From: Pelargonium tetragonum | Lineage: Eukaryota; Streptophyta; Magnoliopsida; Geraniales; Geraniaceae | NCBI GenBank assembly: GCA_036897445.1 | Contig: JAYMTL010000002.1 | Coordinates: 1 to 64,000 of the forward strand | Reading direction: 5' to 3' | DNA: 64,000 bases | In this document: positions 13,863 to 27,500 of the stretch, one piece after another | Position numbering within the stretch: position 1 is the first letter of the stretch | Layout: each line of letters starts with the position of its first letter | The notes under the pieces: model-generated | What the model was told of the DNA's origin: nothing | The model's database searches: none | The model's input: only the letters and a program-made list of their open reading frames with translations | Program-made: the position numbers and the translations under genes

Positions 13863-14180
13863 TATGGATAAGGTAAAAGCTTTGACTTCTTTAGCTTTAG
13901 TCTTCACGCTCTTACCTATACCAGCTTTCTTAGTCTTTGTAGTAAGACTCTCCTCCTTTAGGAGCTCTCTTATGGGCTATAATAACCTTCTTAGTCTTCT
14001 TAGGATTAGGAGTTAGACTTTATCTTAAGAGAGATACTTATTTAAGAGCCTATAGATGAAGTCCTCTTGTTCTTGGTGTTACTTTGACTTACTGGAGCTA
14101 GTGTACTTACCCTACCCCCTAGTATATAGAATTATAATATATGTATTAGATGATGTATTAATTGGCCTAGCTTCTCTTTG
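13863..14180 (-). repeat. Basic-repeat block with upstream TA-rich tract
   Basis: Read on the minus strand, a TA-rich tract at about 14100-14180 is followed by 13963-14008, which reads PKKTKKVIIAHKRA, and then in a shifted frame by 13876-13952, which reads TTKTKKAGIGKSVKTKAKEV. The phrase KTKKAGIGK closely resembles KTKAGVGK in the block at 31.5 kb and KTPKIGIGV at 41.7 kb, which argues for common ancestry rather than chance. Coding is not intact. Original gene, transposon part or non-coding repeat cannot be distinguished here. Confidence 0.45.
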
Positions 14181-17100
14181 CTTTTAATTACTAGTTTCTA
14201 AATAAGGCTTAATAAAAGGATTCCAAATTAAGGCGGCGATTACTGACAGGGATTTCTTTTAGACTTTGGGTTTTTCCTTTCAATAGTTAGATGCCTTGAG
14301 TCTTTAGGTAATAATACACTCTATCTATAGATTTTTCTCTTTCACAAAAATGGCGGAGTTTCCTACTAACAAAAAGGGGCCCCTTAGAATTTCGTGTGGT
14401 GTTGAAACGAGACGTCTGCCTTGCAAAACTATAGTTGCGGAAAATAATGCTATGTCCTATTACTTAGAGCATCCCCTAACTATCTACTTATTTTTAGTAT
14501 ATGGCTATCCAAAAGGAATAAAAATGACAAAAGCCTTAGACTTCAAGTGTGTATAACTTTAAGCGAGATCTTTACCTCAGACCAGTCCTATAGTAAGTCT
14601 AAATTCTTAAGACCAACCCCTAATGACATGGACATTACCTACTCTCTTACTGGGTATATTGTAGCTGCTCCTTAATTACGGAAGAATCCCCCTGTAGAGG
14701 CGCCGACCTGCTATCTGTAAAATATAAGAAAACTTAGTCGGAATTTTTTAGTAGGGAAAAGCCCTTAGCTTAAGTTTCTACTCCTAGGAAATCCCCTCTT
14801 TTTTGAGGCTAGTCAATTAAAAAATCTAATAAGGAATACCTGGCAAAAAGCTTGTTCCGAACCTAAGTGCCTACTTACCTAGTGATTTATTATTAAGGAT
14901 ATATCCGAGAATTTCCCGATACAAAATACCCTTAGACCTGGATTACGTTATTAGTATAAACCTTTAGCTAACCAGGACTGGACTTTATAGTCCCTTGGAA
15001 GGGCTTCCTTGTTTATGCGTAAGTTCTGAAATATAGGATAACCCACCCCTGACTTTAGCCTTCATTTTTGGGGTTAGGATCTCTCGGGAATTTTATAACT
15101 AAAGGAGTTACTGCTGCTGTCATATCCCTGCTCCAGTTAAAGAGAATTCTAAAGAATAAAAGAACTCTGGGAGGGGCTTGCTGTTACTTTGTTTCCGGTT
15201 AAAGTTGTAGAACTTTTCTATACTGGTAGGAGTCCTCTCTCAGTCTTTATAAAAGGGTCTCTCAATGCCACTTTGATCAAGATTTGTCCCCTAATTTAGC
15301 AGGTTTCCCGGACTTTTTCCACTTTCGCAACTCCTTTTAGCTGGAATTGCTTAGTCTCTACTTACCGACCTTCTATCACCAGCAATCCGTTTTGCTTGGA
15401 CATGTCTCTCTCCATTTTGCTATGAAATTCTTCTTTACGCTTTACTTAAACCGCGCTTAGCAAGAGAAGCGCCCGGTGAGCTTATTTTGGACATATTCTT
15501 AATTCAAATGGACTTTTCTTGTAAGCAGAATTTAATAACACTTAAGTAGAAAGGTTAAACTTAAGTCCCCCTAAAAAACTTTAATTAGAGCTCCTTGAAA
15601 AGGAAATCCCGGTCGTGAAAAGCGATTTAGTTCGAATAAAGTTTTAGTAATTTAATACATAAAGACTTATATTACACTCTATTTAGAAATACACACTACA
15701 AGATTCTATGAAAAGGGGTACACTAGAGCCATAAGTTAAATTCCGACAAGGTATCCTCTTTTAGGACCACTTGCTAACTAGAGTATTCTGGTCTTTTATT
15801 CAAGGTTTCCGTTTCGACCATACTCAAGATAAGTGTTATTATGTTCTCTTTTTGCCATACCTAGCCGCTTAAGCTACATATTTTCCAACCAAAAAGTTCA
15901 AGTGAATTCGGATCTTGTGGTTACACTCAAATTACTAGCCAAAAGATCTTATTGCAACAATGCCTTTAGTCGGATTTCCTATTTCTTATCAGAAGTATCC
16001 TCTACTCAACTCTCAGTATTTTTTTAGGTTTCCCAATTTTTCATAAATTATTATAAAAAACCCTTTTAATTAGTACTCCTTCTCTGGAATCTCCGTATAT
16101 TGTCTTTGTTTTTTAACAAGTTCTCCTTGTTTAGCAAGACAGGCTTTTACTTATTAGATCAGGGAAGGGGAAAGTCTTTTAGATATACATAGGGGAGCTT
16201 ACGCAAAAAGCTCTACAAAGAGACTGAAGAAAACTTAGATGCTTTTTTAAAAGGTTGTTATACTGTTCCAATCAAAAAGAAATAATCCTAATAGTGATAT
16301 GGAGAGCTTCTCTTTTGTTGTGTTGACCAGGATATGACTAGCAAAAAAGCACGTACGCGACAACCCTACCCCTTTACAAAGACTTAGTTTACTCTTAAAT
16401 CAGGATCGAAATTGTAGATTCAATCTTAAATTGGGATTTTCCTTGCTATCTATTTGATTAGGCTTTTTTATCATAAGGTTTTTGTGTAAAGTAAATAAGT
16501 ATCCCTTAAACTTTAAGATACCCCAAAACTTTTTTTTTATAATTTAGAATAAGTAGCAGTTACTTAAAATTCGTAGCATACTTTTAGCGAAAGAGAGCCC
16601 ATGGATATATTTTCTTTAAGACAAAATCACCAGATTTTTTTCCACTTACTAAAGCTAAAGGTACTAGAAAAATCCCGGTAAACTATCCAAACTCCTGAAA
16701 ACTTCTATTTAGTGTAAGCATATGATACAAAGGAATACCCAGCACTTCAAGTGTTTTAGATTTCAATACTTGTATACAGACCCCAGGATAATCTAACCTT
16801 TACTATACTTATTTATTTTAACATTAACAAAGAATTAAGAATCCGCTTTAATTTAGAGAGCTTTTCCACTAAAATTAGAGTGGAGGTTACCCTGAATTAA
16901 ACCAAAAGTCCTAGACCATTATAAATAACACAGAATTCCAAGTTGAATATTATCTCCTACGGAAGAGGCGCTTTGGAAGGACAAAAAATACGGCTTTAGA
17001 TGCAAAATTTCCCAATAACGTGGAATTTAATAACTTACGTAAGAATTTCAACTTTTACTATAATAGATTAGGAACTCCTTAGTTGTACTTAGACGAATAT

Positions 17101-18607
17101 CCACAATGTTATAAAATCAAGTAGACCGCTCTAAGAAGCAACTCCTTTATAGTATAGCTTGGAACACTTATATATAAAATCAGGAAATATAGAAAAAGCA
17201 TAACCAGGAATCCCTTTTGAGATGTCTGACCCATTACCTAAAGCATTTATCGGAAATATTCTAGGGATTTGTACTCAAACCAAAGTCTCCTTTACCCTTT
17301 TTTAACTAGGCTTTGTTAAGATAAGCTTACCCTGCACTTTCTTCTAGTATTCTATGAGTGGGTTTCCTTTTTAATAATCAAGGTCTTCCTAAAAAATATA
17401 GGTTTGTTACACAAAAGAAAAAAAAATTTTTTATTAAGTACAAATGCCTTTTATGCAAAAAAAAGTTCACGAGTTCTAAGGTTTTAGCAGAATGTTTATC
17501 CTTTATTTATTATACTAAACTTTTTTATTTTCAGTTAGAGTTAAGCACCATTGATTTGAAAGGGGTCTCTTTACTAGTTACAACTTCTCGGATTTCATCA
17601 ATAGCTTTCATTGTTATTTAGATCCATTCTTAAAGTTTTTGTAATCTGGAGAGCTTTTCGTGCATAAACAAGAAGTTGAGATACCCTTTAGACTATTTAA
17701 AACTAGGTAATGCCTCTGCCCTACAATCTTAGTTTATCTTTATATTTATATAAACGTGAAATTAACATCAATATAAAATGAACTGGAGACTTATGAAGGC
17801 TTATACTATATTCAAAAAAGAAAACCTGTGGACTCGACATAGAGATGTTGCAAACAAGGACCTTGAGGATATCAAAATTACATAGAAAGGGTTTTGCTGT
17901 AGTATTCTTTGAGAAACTAATACTTAAGACTTCTGGTAATATATAAGTGATTGGCTTTCAGCAAGAATTGTAAATTAAGTACTCTTATACTAGTACTAGA
18001 ATTTTGTATTTGATACAGAGAAATTCCTTTAGAGTAAGCGGATCTAGAACCGCAACTCTATATATATATATATATTTTCCAAAATAGGGAATAGCCTTGG
18101 TAATTAGCCGTACTTAGCCATGTTCCTAGTATATTACAAGCTACGCCGAGTTCCTAAGAGAGATTTTCGTTTAGTTTTTACTTAGTTTAATCTATATTTA
18201 GTTTAGAGGCTTTTTGAGGACTTTTCATTCCAATATATACAATATTCAACTTTTCTACACTCCAACTCTTTTTTATTTTAGAATCTAGAAATCCCTTCAA
18301 CTACAAAGGAAAAAGAGAGGGCTTGCTTCAGATGTAACTTCTAAAAAGAAGTATAAGACTCATCTTTTCCGCTGTCTCTTCTAGTAGTGTTGCTATTTTA
18401 CTACCGATCTATGAGCTTACCTAACCGAGAGAGCAAGTTTCTATTTTCTCATCGTATAAAACTCCAGTCTACAAGGAGCATTGAATAGGCGCGCTCCTTT
18501 CTTTAATAAAAAAGGACTCTTTAATGTATACCTTAATGCAGAGTAAAAGAAGAATCTAAATTAAAAACGTAACAAGAATTTTGTAGTTAATTAGACTAAA
18601 ATACTTA
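14181..18607. other. Eroded non-coding sequence with a short TA microsatellite
   Basis: No gene is supported. Open stretches at 14350-14556, 15833-16027 and 17358-17621 (plus) are 64 to 87 codons and carry no recognised motif. The last encodes a Lys-rich patch and a CLLC pair but nothing diagnostic of a zinc-binding family. Confidence 0.58.
18059..18074. repeat. (TA)8 microsatellite
   Basis: Eight uninterrupted TA units, followed by TTTTCC. A short dinucleotide repeat, unremarkable in TpA-rich sequence. Confidence 0.9.
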
Positions 18608-18609
18608 GT

Positions 18610-18665
18610 ATCATACGACTTGAACCTGCGGCACTTGATTCAAAAGACAGGGCTCTGCCTAAAAA
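18610..18665 (-). pseudogene. tRNA-like relic (T-loop plus Phe-like anticodon loop)
   Basis: On the minus strand GGTTCAAGTC (18617-18626) is preceded by CTTTTGAATCAAGTG, which can give a loop TTGAATC with GAA in the anticodon place and a CTT/AAG stem. A five-pair stem (CACTT/AAGTG) appears only if nine bases (GAGCCCTGT) are skipped. The T-stem does not pair. This could be an eroded tRNA-Phe-like sequence or a chance arrangement. Confidence 0.22.
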
Positions 18666-19407
18666 CTTTTTTTTAGTGCCTATTTATGCTATAACCTAAG
18701 CTTTTACTGGATTACTAGATAGGATAATTTGCAGGTAAAGCCGGGATTACTTTAAGGCCCCTAGTTTTAGGTGTTCTATACCGCACTTACTTCTCTTTTA
18801 TTTAATAGTAAAAAACTTAGCAAGTCGTGGAAAAAGACCCCTCTGAATAAAATTTTATTTACTCTTAGTTCTTCCCGAAATTATGCCTAATATTATATTA
18901 ACTGCAGCATAGCTTATAGTACTCTCTTTAACAAGTACTTTTTATTACCCCTACTTAGGAACTAAACGCTTATAACTTAGCCTTTCCTCTTTTTAAAACC
19001 AGGGTCTTATAAATTGAAACTTAATATTAATAAATAACTATACTAAAGGTACCCTTAAAATAAAGAGGAGGTACTCAGGTAAGCTTGCTTTCGGGCATAC
19101 TAAGGAGTTTTTTTACAAAGGATAAAGTTTTTGGAAAACAGAAAGAAGCTCCGCTCTACAACCCTACGGCATTTTCATTTGAAAGGGCTTAAGTTACTAA
19201 GCTAGATATGAGGAAATACGCTTTTAAAGAAACAAGAGAAGCCCTTCCTTAGTCAAATTGAGCAATAATAACTTTTACAAATAGAGTAGGTTCTTTTACT
19301 GCATGTTTCTTGGATATATGGTGTTAGATAAAGAAATTCTGAGTTTAAGTTATAGCTAGATGACATTTTCGCAGGATTAGAGAAATTACAATTGTTTTTA
19401 CAGAACA

Positions 19408-19421
19408 AGGTAATGTAATTA
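19408..19421 (+). repeat. Conserved 14-mer AGGTAATGTAATTA
   Basis: Exact copy of the motif also found at 51889-51902 and 62629-62642, with a one-base variant at 59724-59737. It keeps a TpG in TpG-poor sequence. Here the surrounding basic-translation block is weak, so this may be the only surviving part of a copy. Confidence 0.6.
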
Positions 19422-20178
19422 ACTAAGCGTAACTAAATCCGGGGAGTCAGTATAAGTAAAGTAATAATTATGAGCCCCAAGAAATTCAATAGATCCTAGA
19501 AATGAAACCGCAGGAAAAGTGCAGTAAAGTAAGTCCTTAGTGAGTAGACTGAGTCTCCTCCTTTTATTTTGTTCTGAGATTACAAAGTCCTCCTTGTATT
19601 AGATACTCTTAGATTGCAAAAGATTTTACTCGATAAGTTTTAAGGTTAAAATCTCCTCGTTAATATCAGCCGCCTCTCAAGATAATGGGAATAGAAACCC
19701 TTAAGTAGAGCCTTACTACACTAGCTATTTCTTCTCTTAACCGGGTATAAAAGGAGCCCCTTTTTATACTACGTTCCGGGATTCTACCAAACCTCGGTCT
19801 GAAATAACTAATATGTTTCTTATGAGCCCTCTTATTTTTTTAAGATTATCCGGACCAAAAAAGATTCATCATCATAAAAGGCCTCGTAGTATATATACTT
19901 AAAATTTTTGGGTGGGTACACATGGGTAGTGCTTACTGCTCCACACAGGAGTAAAGAGAGCCCCGTGGTTTGGTAAGGATTTCCAAGTCTTTTTGTTAAC
20001 TTTAGAGGAAGAAAGGGAAGATTTAATAAAGCAACAGTACTCCGCTTACTAGTATTGAAGTATTGAGTAGTGTAGCCGAAGAGTCAAAGCAGAATACCAA
20101 TCTCTCTATCTTTATATTTATAACTGCAAAAAACTAAACCTTACGTTTGACAAAAGCTTGTGTAAGAGGGGTGCAATA

Positions 20179-20200
20179 AGTGCTCTATTAGTGCTCTATA
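20179..20200. repeat. Tandem 11-bp duplication
   Basis: AGTGCTCTATT (20179-20189) is followed directly by AGTGCTCTATA (20190-20200). A simple slippage-type duplication with one mismatch. Confidence 0.75.
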
Positions 20201-21343
20201 TAAGAGATAGAGGTCCATTTTTTCTAAGGGCCTGTCCAGTAAGCAGCAATCTATCTTATATAATAAAAAAGTATGCCCTGCACTTCTATTTTTCTTTCTC
20301 AAAAAGTAGAAAGATTTTTTGGACTCTACTTACTTGGATAACTAGAAATTTTAAAGGATCGGGTGAGGATTTTATCTGATATCCTACCAAGAATCTTCAC
20401 GTCCGAACCAGGGAACCCGTTCAAAAGAAAGGAGCATCGCTTATAAACGAAAGGAGTACAATATATATATCTAAACTCTATTTTATAAGGAGTTCCTTAA
20501 GAAAAAATTGTATTCCTTAAAGTTACTCACGAAGAGTCTACTTCTAATTAGTTATTCGAAGAAGTGGTGTACAAATAAAGTAGATTAATATAAAGGGTCT
20601 GCCTCTGGAGTCACTGGGTTTGAATCTTCGTTTCTTAGGTTGAAGTTGGATGCTTGAACGGGTAGTTAAAGAGTCTCAAGTCTTGATATCTAAAATTACT
20701 GCGCTTTTTGAGGGATTCCCTAGATGAAGCTCCTCATTTCAAAACCCTGATAGAAAAAAGCGTTAGCCAGGTTACTTCCATTAGATTTTATTAGATTATA
20801 TGAGGCATAATTGAAATTGTATGTATTTTAAGAGGCAGATTTCCCCTTTTCCACTTTCTTTCTTTAAAGTACGCTTCTCTTAAACAGGAGTGCTCAATTC
20901 CTATGCGAGACAGAGTTTCTAGTCCTATAAAAAGGTTTAAAGTAAGAAGCTAAAATGTACGAGACCTTTTTATTTCCCTAACCTAAGTAGGTTTTCTATT
21001 TACAAAGGAAAAAAGACTCTACCTTATTAACGATTTCTACTTGAATTGAAACTCCTCTGTATGCTAGGGTTTACCTAATTAAGACTCTCTTTGAAACACC
21101 AAGACTCCTACCCCATACTTATTACTATCTAACTAATAAAGTAAAGCTTAATACAATTTATTACCAGCTATACTGACTAGAATCCTTGTATGGGTATAGC
21201 CGCTATCATGAAAGACTCGCAAAGGATATCAAGACTAAGAAAGCTTTAAGGATACACCGGTGTAAGTTACAGAATCCAAGCAACTTCTCTCTGGACTCCT
21301 TGACGACCCCTTCCTTTTTTGATTAATTAAATTAAGCGGATAA

Positions 21344-21353
21344 GATTTGAACC
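21344..21353 (-). other. T-loop / B-box-like core
   Basis: The minus strand reads GGTTCAAATC. The flanks CTG and TTATC do not form a T-stem. It lies 90 bases from a second core at 21434-21443 on the same strand. Confidence 0.35.
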
Positions 21354-21429
21354 CAGAAAGATTCTAATTATTAATTATAATATAACAAAGAAGCACAGCT
21401 CTCGGACCCTTGAGTGATATATAAATGTG

Positions 21430-21510
21430 TCACGATTCGAACCTTCGCGCGCAGACTCTATTCGAAGGCGTTCGGCTTTTTCGACGGCAAAAGTCAGTAA
21501 CTACTTCACT
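21430..21510 (-). pseudogene. CpG-dense tRNA-like relic
   Basis: On the minus strand GGTTCGAATC (21434-21443) is preceded by GC-rich sequence with a possible arm CCTTCG/CGAAGG (21442-21447 with 21463-21468), which could be the long variable arm of a class II tRNA. The stretch 21431-21488 holds ten CpG dinucleotides in 58 bases, far above the rest of the window. The T-stem does not pair, so a working tRNA is not supported. Bacterial or organellar tRNA-Ser has a similar CCGAACGCCTTCG-type arm, but the match is loose. Confidence 0.3.
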
Positions 21511-24500
21511 TAGGAAATTTATATAGTAAGCACATTTATTAGAGTATATTCTATATAAGTAATTCTCTTTGATTTGATGGGATGAATAAAACTGAGTAGC
21601 TTTCCTCCGCAAATCTGGGACGAGTATTCCTAATTTCGCTAATAAAGTAAAATGTTAGCCAAGCTTCCGTGAATGACTCTATTTTAGGTTTTCCAGTACA
21701 AGGCCTGAAAACCCGGTAAAAATTCATAGTGAAATTCTTTTCTGTTAAATAAAGTATCTACTCAAAAATGAAACTCTTTTTTTAATTAAGTGAAACCCTA
21801 ATTAACCTCCTTCATTGTCAGTGTAAGCAATCTCTCCCTCCTTACTAGACTAGAAAAAGTTGGGAAGCTCCTTTTTGATAAATATCCTCTCTTCTTTTAC
21901 GGATACTTCTAAAGCTCGGTAATTGTAAGGGTCTTCAAACCCTGAAGTTGTAGACTTTCAAAATGTACGGATTCCGATTCACTTCTTATTTTATATTATT
22001 TTATATAAAACCGCAGCTGACAAATTTCATAGGCAGTAAAAACCCCGTATACTTTTCCGACGACCTGGGTTTCTCTTAATTAGAAATTCGGATATTCTTA
22101 TTCTTACTTGAACGCGTAGCTCTATTAGAGGGGTTATCTTGATCGAGTAAACTTAATCTTAGTAAATCTACAGGTGTTGGTGCAGAAAGAATTACCCTAA
22201 GGCATAATATACTAATAGAACTACCTCTCTAAAACGTATATTAACAAAAGACTAAGGAAAACTTAAAAATAAGTAGCTTTTTCCTAGAGATTTCGAGTCG
22301 CTAGCATGGGATATTCTTTTAGGCAGAGTTCCACTATTTTTGGGAACAAGTAAAGTAAAAGGAATTCCGGGAATCAATAGCATATTTATATAGGGAAAAT
22401 TTCAGCAATTTATCAAAAAGTAGAAAAATGGAATTCTATTCTATTGAAGATAGCTAGGGTTTAGCTACTGACTTCATTGCTTATCTTCAAGAATTTTGGG
22501 TTCTCGGCTGGGAATAGGTAATTGTAGCTTATCCAGTATAAAAAGCTAGGTTACACAACTGAAATAAACAAAGTCAAAAAATCTCTAGCATATCAAAGTC
22601 TAAACCCTTGCAAGGGTACTTCTGTTAAAGGGAGTCCTTAGTTAAATTTCTTTTTATTTATAAGCCTTATGTCGATCTAAGCTTTTTACTAAACCGAGGA
22701 CCGTCTCTTATATCTAAGTTTGAGTTATATTGATAAAGGCCCAGTTGATAAATCGGAAGTGCTTCTTAAAGTATAGATCCGCCCTAGGGAAGTTTTAAAG
22801 AAACTTATTTACCCTAGATTTTCTTTTTAAGGCTTGCGGTTAGAAATTTCATTAAGGTTATCCTATGAATTTCATTATTATTATTAAAACTTGTAAGACT
22901 TTATATATACTATAAAAATCCTTTAATCTAATATTTAAGTTTACTTTATCTTGCCTGCACACAGCTGCCTAGAAACGGGCATGCAAAAGTTGTTTAGGAT
23001 TCCTTTTTTCCTCATTTTTAATGTTTTACGCATTTACTATACAAAATTTGACTTAAACAGGGGTTTTGACTCTAAGGTAAAGTTGACAAATAAGGTTATA
23101 AACTTACCGGGTGTCTCTTAAGAGCTAGAATACCCTTTATAACTATCCTCTTCTTATCCATACTCCTACTCTGCAGTATCCTGATAGCCCTCTACTTATT
23201 TTTGTTATTCTATTACTCCCTTTCATAAATACGATACTTGCATGGTTTAACTAAGAAGAACGCGCTATTCTGAGAGCCTTTTTCGTTTCATTTAAATAAA
23301 CTTCTAACGATTAAAAGCAATATATATAATGTATAAAAATTTGGATTAAAAAAATACACGAAAAGGTATTCAATAACCCTATATATAGCGCAGCTAAATG
23401 GGCGTACAAAAAGTTTTTATAACTCACATCCCTAACTAAATATGAATCCCTTTTTTTCTATTTTCCGTAACACTTATATTTTTTAGAAAGACACTTCATT
23501 TCATAGATAACTGAGAAAGTTATAAAGTCTGAGTAGATAATTGCAACTCGACTTGTATTTTGGCTAGCAAGGAAAATTTCTTTTTACTTATGATTAGTTA
23601 GGGGAGGTCTCTCTTTAAAGGGCCTTTTTTTAGCAGCTCTGCTCCCTACCATTTAAGAGTTAGGATAAGTCTTGGGAAATCCTTATTAGGTTGTATTTAT
23701 ATCTGATTATATGCTGAGTATCAAAAAAATGAAGTAGCACGAGATAAGAAACTAGAATGAAAGTCTGGGCCTCCTGACTCTCAGAAAAATTTTTAAGTGA
23801 CTTTGTATAATTTGGAAAGGGGTTTATTTACTAGTAAAAGGAACTGGCTTAATAAAAGTCTTTCAAAAGAGGTTCCTTGTGTAATTGATCTAATGAATGA
23901 GTATTCGACTCTCTTTGATTGAGGATTTCCTTTTACTGGAATCTTTTGGAGTTTTCAATATAGCTTGTACATGGCTTTAGATGGGGATATTCTCCCTGTG
24001 TTAAGAGCTTTCCTTAATCTAAATATCTTTTTAATTCACATAAGTAAAGTTCCAATTAAGGGATAAGACCGGGGACTTACTATACTCTTAGAGCCCCTAG
24101 ACATAAGACTCAATTTATAATAAGTGTTTTAATGAGAACGCAGACAACTAAAAAAAGAGCTACAAGGAATTCCCAACGATAAAAAGTCTTTTAAGGTGGT
24201 TAAGGAAGAATCAAATAACCCGATTTTTTTGAACACTAACTTTTTTCGAGACTAAAGACACCCTAAAGGAGGTTTTTTGAACTTAGATTTTTGCAGCCCC
24301 TGAAGACTTTAAACAAAGTCTTTACCCTATTTAGCGGGCTTTGACTAACTTCGGAGCATTAAACAAAAAGGAATATCTAAAAAGAAGTAGAAACTGGCTA
24401 CGAGTCGTACCGGGGATTACCCTATAAAAAGCCCTAAAAAGCGGCATTTGAGCCCACAGTTTTCGTGAGTCCTTTTTCGTGTCGTACGGCGCGAAATCCC

Positions 24501-27500
24501 CCTTCCTTTTCACTGGATTTATATATATCTGGAACCTTTTTAGTTCATTACTTTAATTTAAGGTGGTAACTTGTGTAGAGAGCTCCTTTCAAATTTTTAG
24601 ACTAAGAGCGGGGTAAAGACAGAAGAATTCTGTAGATTTAAAGAAGCACTTTAAATTATTGTACTAATAAAAAGGCTTCTATTAATTAAAGGGTTTTTCG
24701 TCTAATAAACCGGAGCCCTTGCGATCTAACCTAGTATTAATTTAGGAGTCCCTTAATATAATAAGTGAACCTTTCCTTACTTTTTTGAGAGTATACTTTT
24801 GCAAAAATTTTGGTGTTGACATAAAATATTTAAAGCTCGTTAGATTCAGTTTCCTATACAACTTCTGTAATACTCATTTTATAGGTTTTATAGGAGAGGG
24901 GATATAGCTATCAAACCTCAAGAATACTGCAGATCAAAGAATGATAACAACTCAGATAGGCTTCTCTATAACTTTATTTAATCGAGGAATTCTTCTCTTT
25001 TTAACAAGGTGATTCTCCTAGTAGGTCGGCTAGATCCTTCTTTATTATAGAAAATAATCGCAATTTGAGAAGTATAATCTTGACTTTTGAGTCATCTACC
25101 TGTCTTAGATAGCCCTTATATTCAGCGAAAACACTTAGCTTATAAGCTCTTAATTTCATAAAAAAATATCCTGCGGGTCTCTGCAGAAAAGGCGAATATA
25201 CATAAGGAATAAGAGTCTCATCAATAAGTTTCAAACCCCGATAACCTGTAATATATGAATACCCACGGCGAAAGGGGCTTTAAAAACCCGTGTTATTTAA
25301 TCTTACTTTTAGAAGACTCAGTAAAATACATGACAAAAGGGTTGACTAAATTTCATATTCTTTAATTCTGGGTGCTGTATAAAGATTCAAATAAGGGCGC
25401 TTCCCCGAGACTTGCTATTTGATTTAGGGGGATCCCTTAGTACCAGCCTGCTTGACATGAATTCTAGTTTTTTGTATTATAATTTGTATTATAAAGGGAT
25501 GCTATAGAAAAACCGCTTACTTCAAACTTCAAAAAGGGGTTAAATATAAAAATGCTTAAAAAGATATGCTTTTAGTTGTGTGTATACTCCTTTCCCGGAA
25601 CCCTATAACTTCTTTTTCTCAGTCAAATCCAAAAAGGTAAACTCTATAAAGGAACAGAATTTAAGATATCGATCCTCTTTTGAATAAAGGCAGCTCCTGC
25701 TCTTAACTAAACGAAAAGCTCTTCGACAAGCAATCCAGGAAAGAAAAAGTCTTAAAATCTTTCTGTTCAATTCCCGAACTTAGGCTGGAATCCTGTTTTG
25801 ACAAAAGCCCCCGTATCTAAAAAATGTAAAACACTAAAGCCGGTTTCTTTTCATTGACTTTAGGTCTTTCTTTATGTTATCCAACTTTCGACCCTTTTTT
25901 GTATGAAATAAACTTGATTTTAATTAATACAGGATGTGCAATTGGAGAATACCTTGCAATTCTGGTATAGAGTGTTTCCTGATAACAGGTTGCAGAAGGG
26001 ATAGCTAAAATAAAAGTAAATAATATAACTTAGAAAGTTTTCAGGAGATATATACTAATCAAGATCCCGAGAATCCTAGTCTTAGTATGGAACAAAGATT
26101 CTTTTAATTACTACGTATAAGCAACAGCTTCGTCTAACTCTTCAAAGTAACAAGGAAGTATCCGATTTTGTAATGCAAGGGGTAGTTTACATTTTCAGTA
26201 ATCTGGAGATCCTCAATTTGGAATTGAGTCTTTCTAGTTCTTTTACTCTTAGTCAGTTTAAAGTATATCCGTGTTCCTGTTAGCTTGGATTTACCCGGAA
26301 GCCAGGTTGCTATTGCAATATAATATAGAGTTAAGCAACCAAGGAATCCTTAAAGTATTTCCGGCTAAAAGATAAAGTGTTTGTAGTAACTAAGCGCAAA
26401 GAGTCGATTAAAATAAGAATTAGGTGAAGGAGTTTTCATACTCTTCGTTCTCTAAAGCTTAAGGCTTACCTAGCTGGGTCGCAAGTCCAATGAATTTAAA
26501 CCCGGGTATAGAATACAAAAACTAAAAGAAGTGACAAGAGGCTCTATAAAGCTTTCTGTATTCGGTATTAGAAAGAGGTTCTCTTTTTAGAAGGATAAAT
26601 AGGCTTAAACTAGTGCGTCCTATCAAATAAGTTTTATCTAATTCTAAAAATTTTTATATAAAATGCTCTGTATTGTCCTATTTAATCTGCGAAGAGGACG
26701 AAACCCGGGCTTTTTAAGAGCTACTCCTTGCGAAATTCCTAAACTTAATAACGGCAGTCCCTGAAAAGTAAACTAGCTATAAGACTATCTGATCACGAAG
26801 GAAATGTATAGCCGGGGGCTCCTATAATTCCTATAATTAATAATGAAAATCGGGTTTAGTATCAAAATACCATGGGTATCCTACACTCCTAAAAAGGTAT
26901 AAAACCGAGACAGATTCCACAAAACAAAGTAAAGTCCTCCCTTTAAGTTAAGTCTGAATTCTAACTAAACTACTAACTTCAGGTTCTTACACTATAATGA
27001 ATACCTTAAAAAAGAAAAGAAAGTAGCATAGCCCCGATTAAAGCCCTATTTAAAATGCTCTTAATTCCAAAGCTCTGGCAAAGCTTTTTAAGAAATCCTC
27101 CTAAGTTGAGTAGCCTTCCTGGGTAAAAAAGGATCCTTGAAATTTCTAAAACTAGAATCTCCGAGACTGCTCTTTAATTAATTCTTATAACCAGCAACTG
27201 CTTACCCATAACTGTACCTTGCTTCCTAGCTATACTACTTTACACCAGGATCCTGCCTCTATCTAGTCCCACATTTTCTTTACTATTTACTACCGGGAAT
27301 TTAAACACTTGAAACAGAGGAACACCAAAACTATATTCTTTAATCACTCGGAGCTCTTACTTACTTAAACGGACTCTTTGTTCCTAAACAACCCGTAAAA
27401 AAACTAACAAAAAAGGAAATTTAATAAAGACCTAGTCTAAGGCACAAACAAATACCCAGCCCGACTCTCATAAATAGAAACTCTTATTAGATAGGCAATA

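Larger units (their letters stand above)
18666..21340. other. Eroded non-coding sequence with one 14-mer site
   Basis: No gene is supported. The 14-mer AGGTAATGTAATTA occurs at 19408-19421. A short tandem repeat of agtgctctat lies at 20179-20200. GGTTTGAATC, a T-loop look-alike, lies near 20608. Confidence 0.6.

Noticed and set aside
14140-14175. YVLDDVLIG on the plus strand, like the catalytic motif of reverse transcriptases.
   Set aside because: No neighbouring domain motif supports it, the residue spacing is not quite right, and it lies in a TA-rich tract of a minus-strand repeat block.
17358-17621. 87-codon Lys-rich open stretch with a CLLC pair, considered as a ribosomal zinc protein.
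   Set aside because: Only one Cys pair, no second pair at proper spacing, and low-complexity AAA runs.
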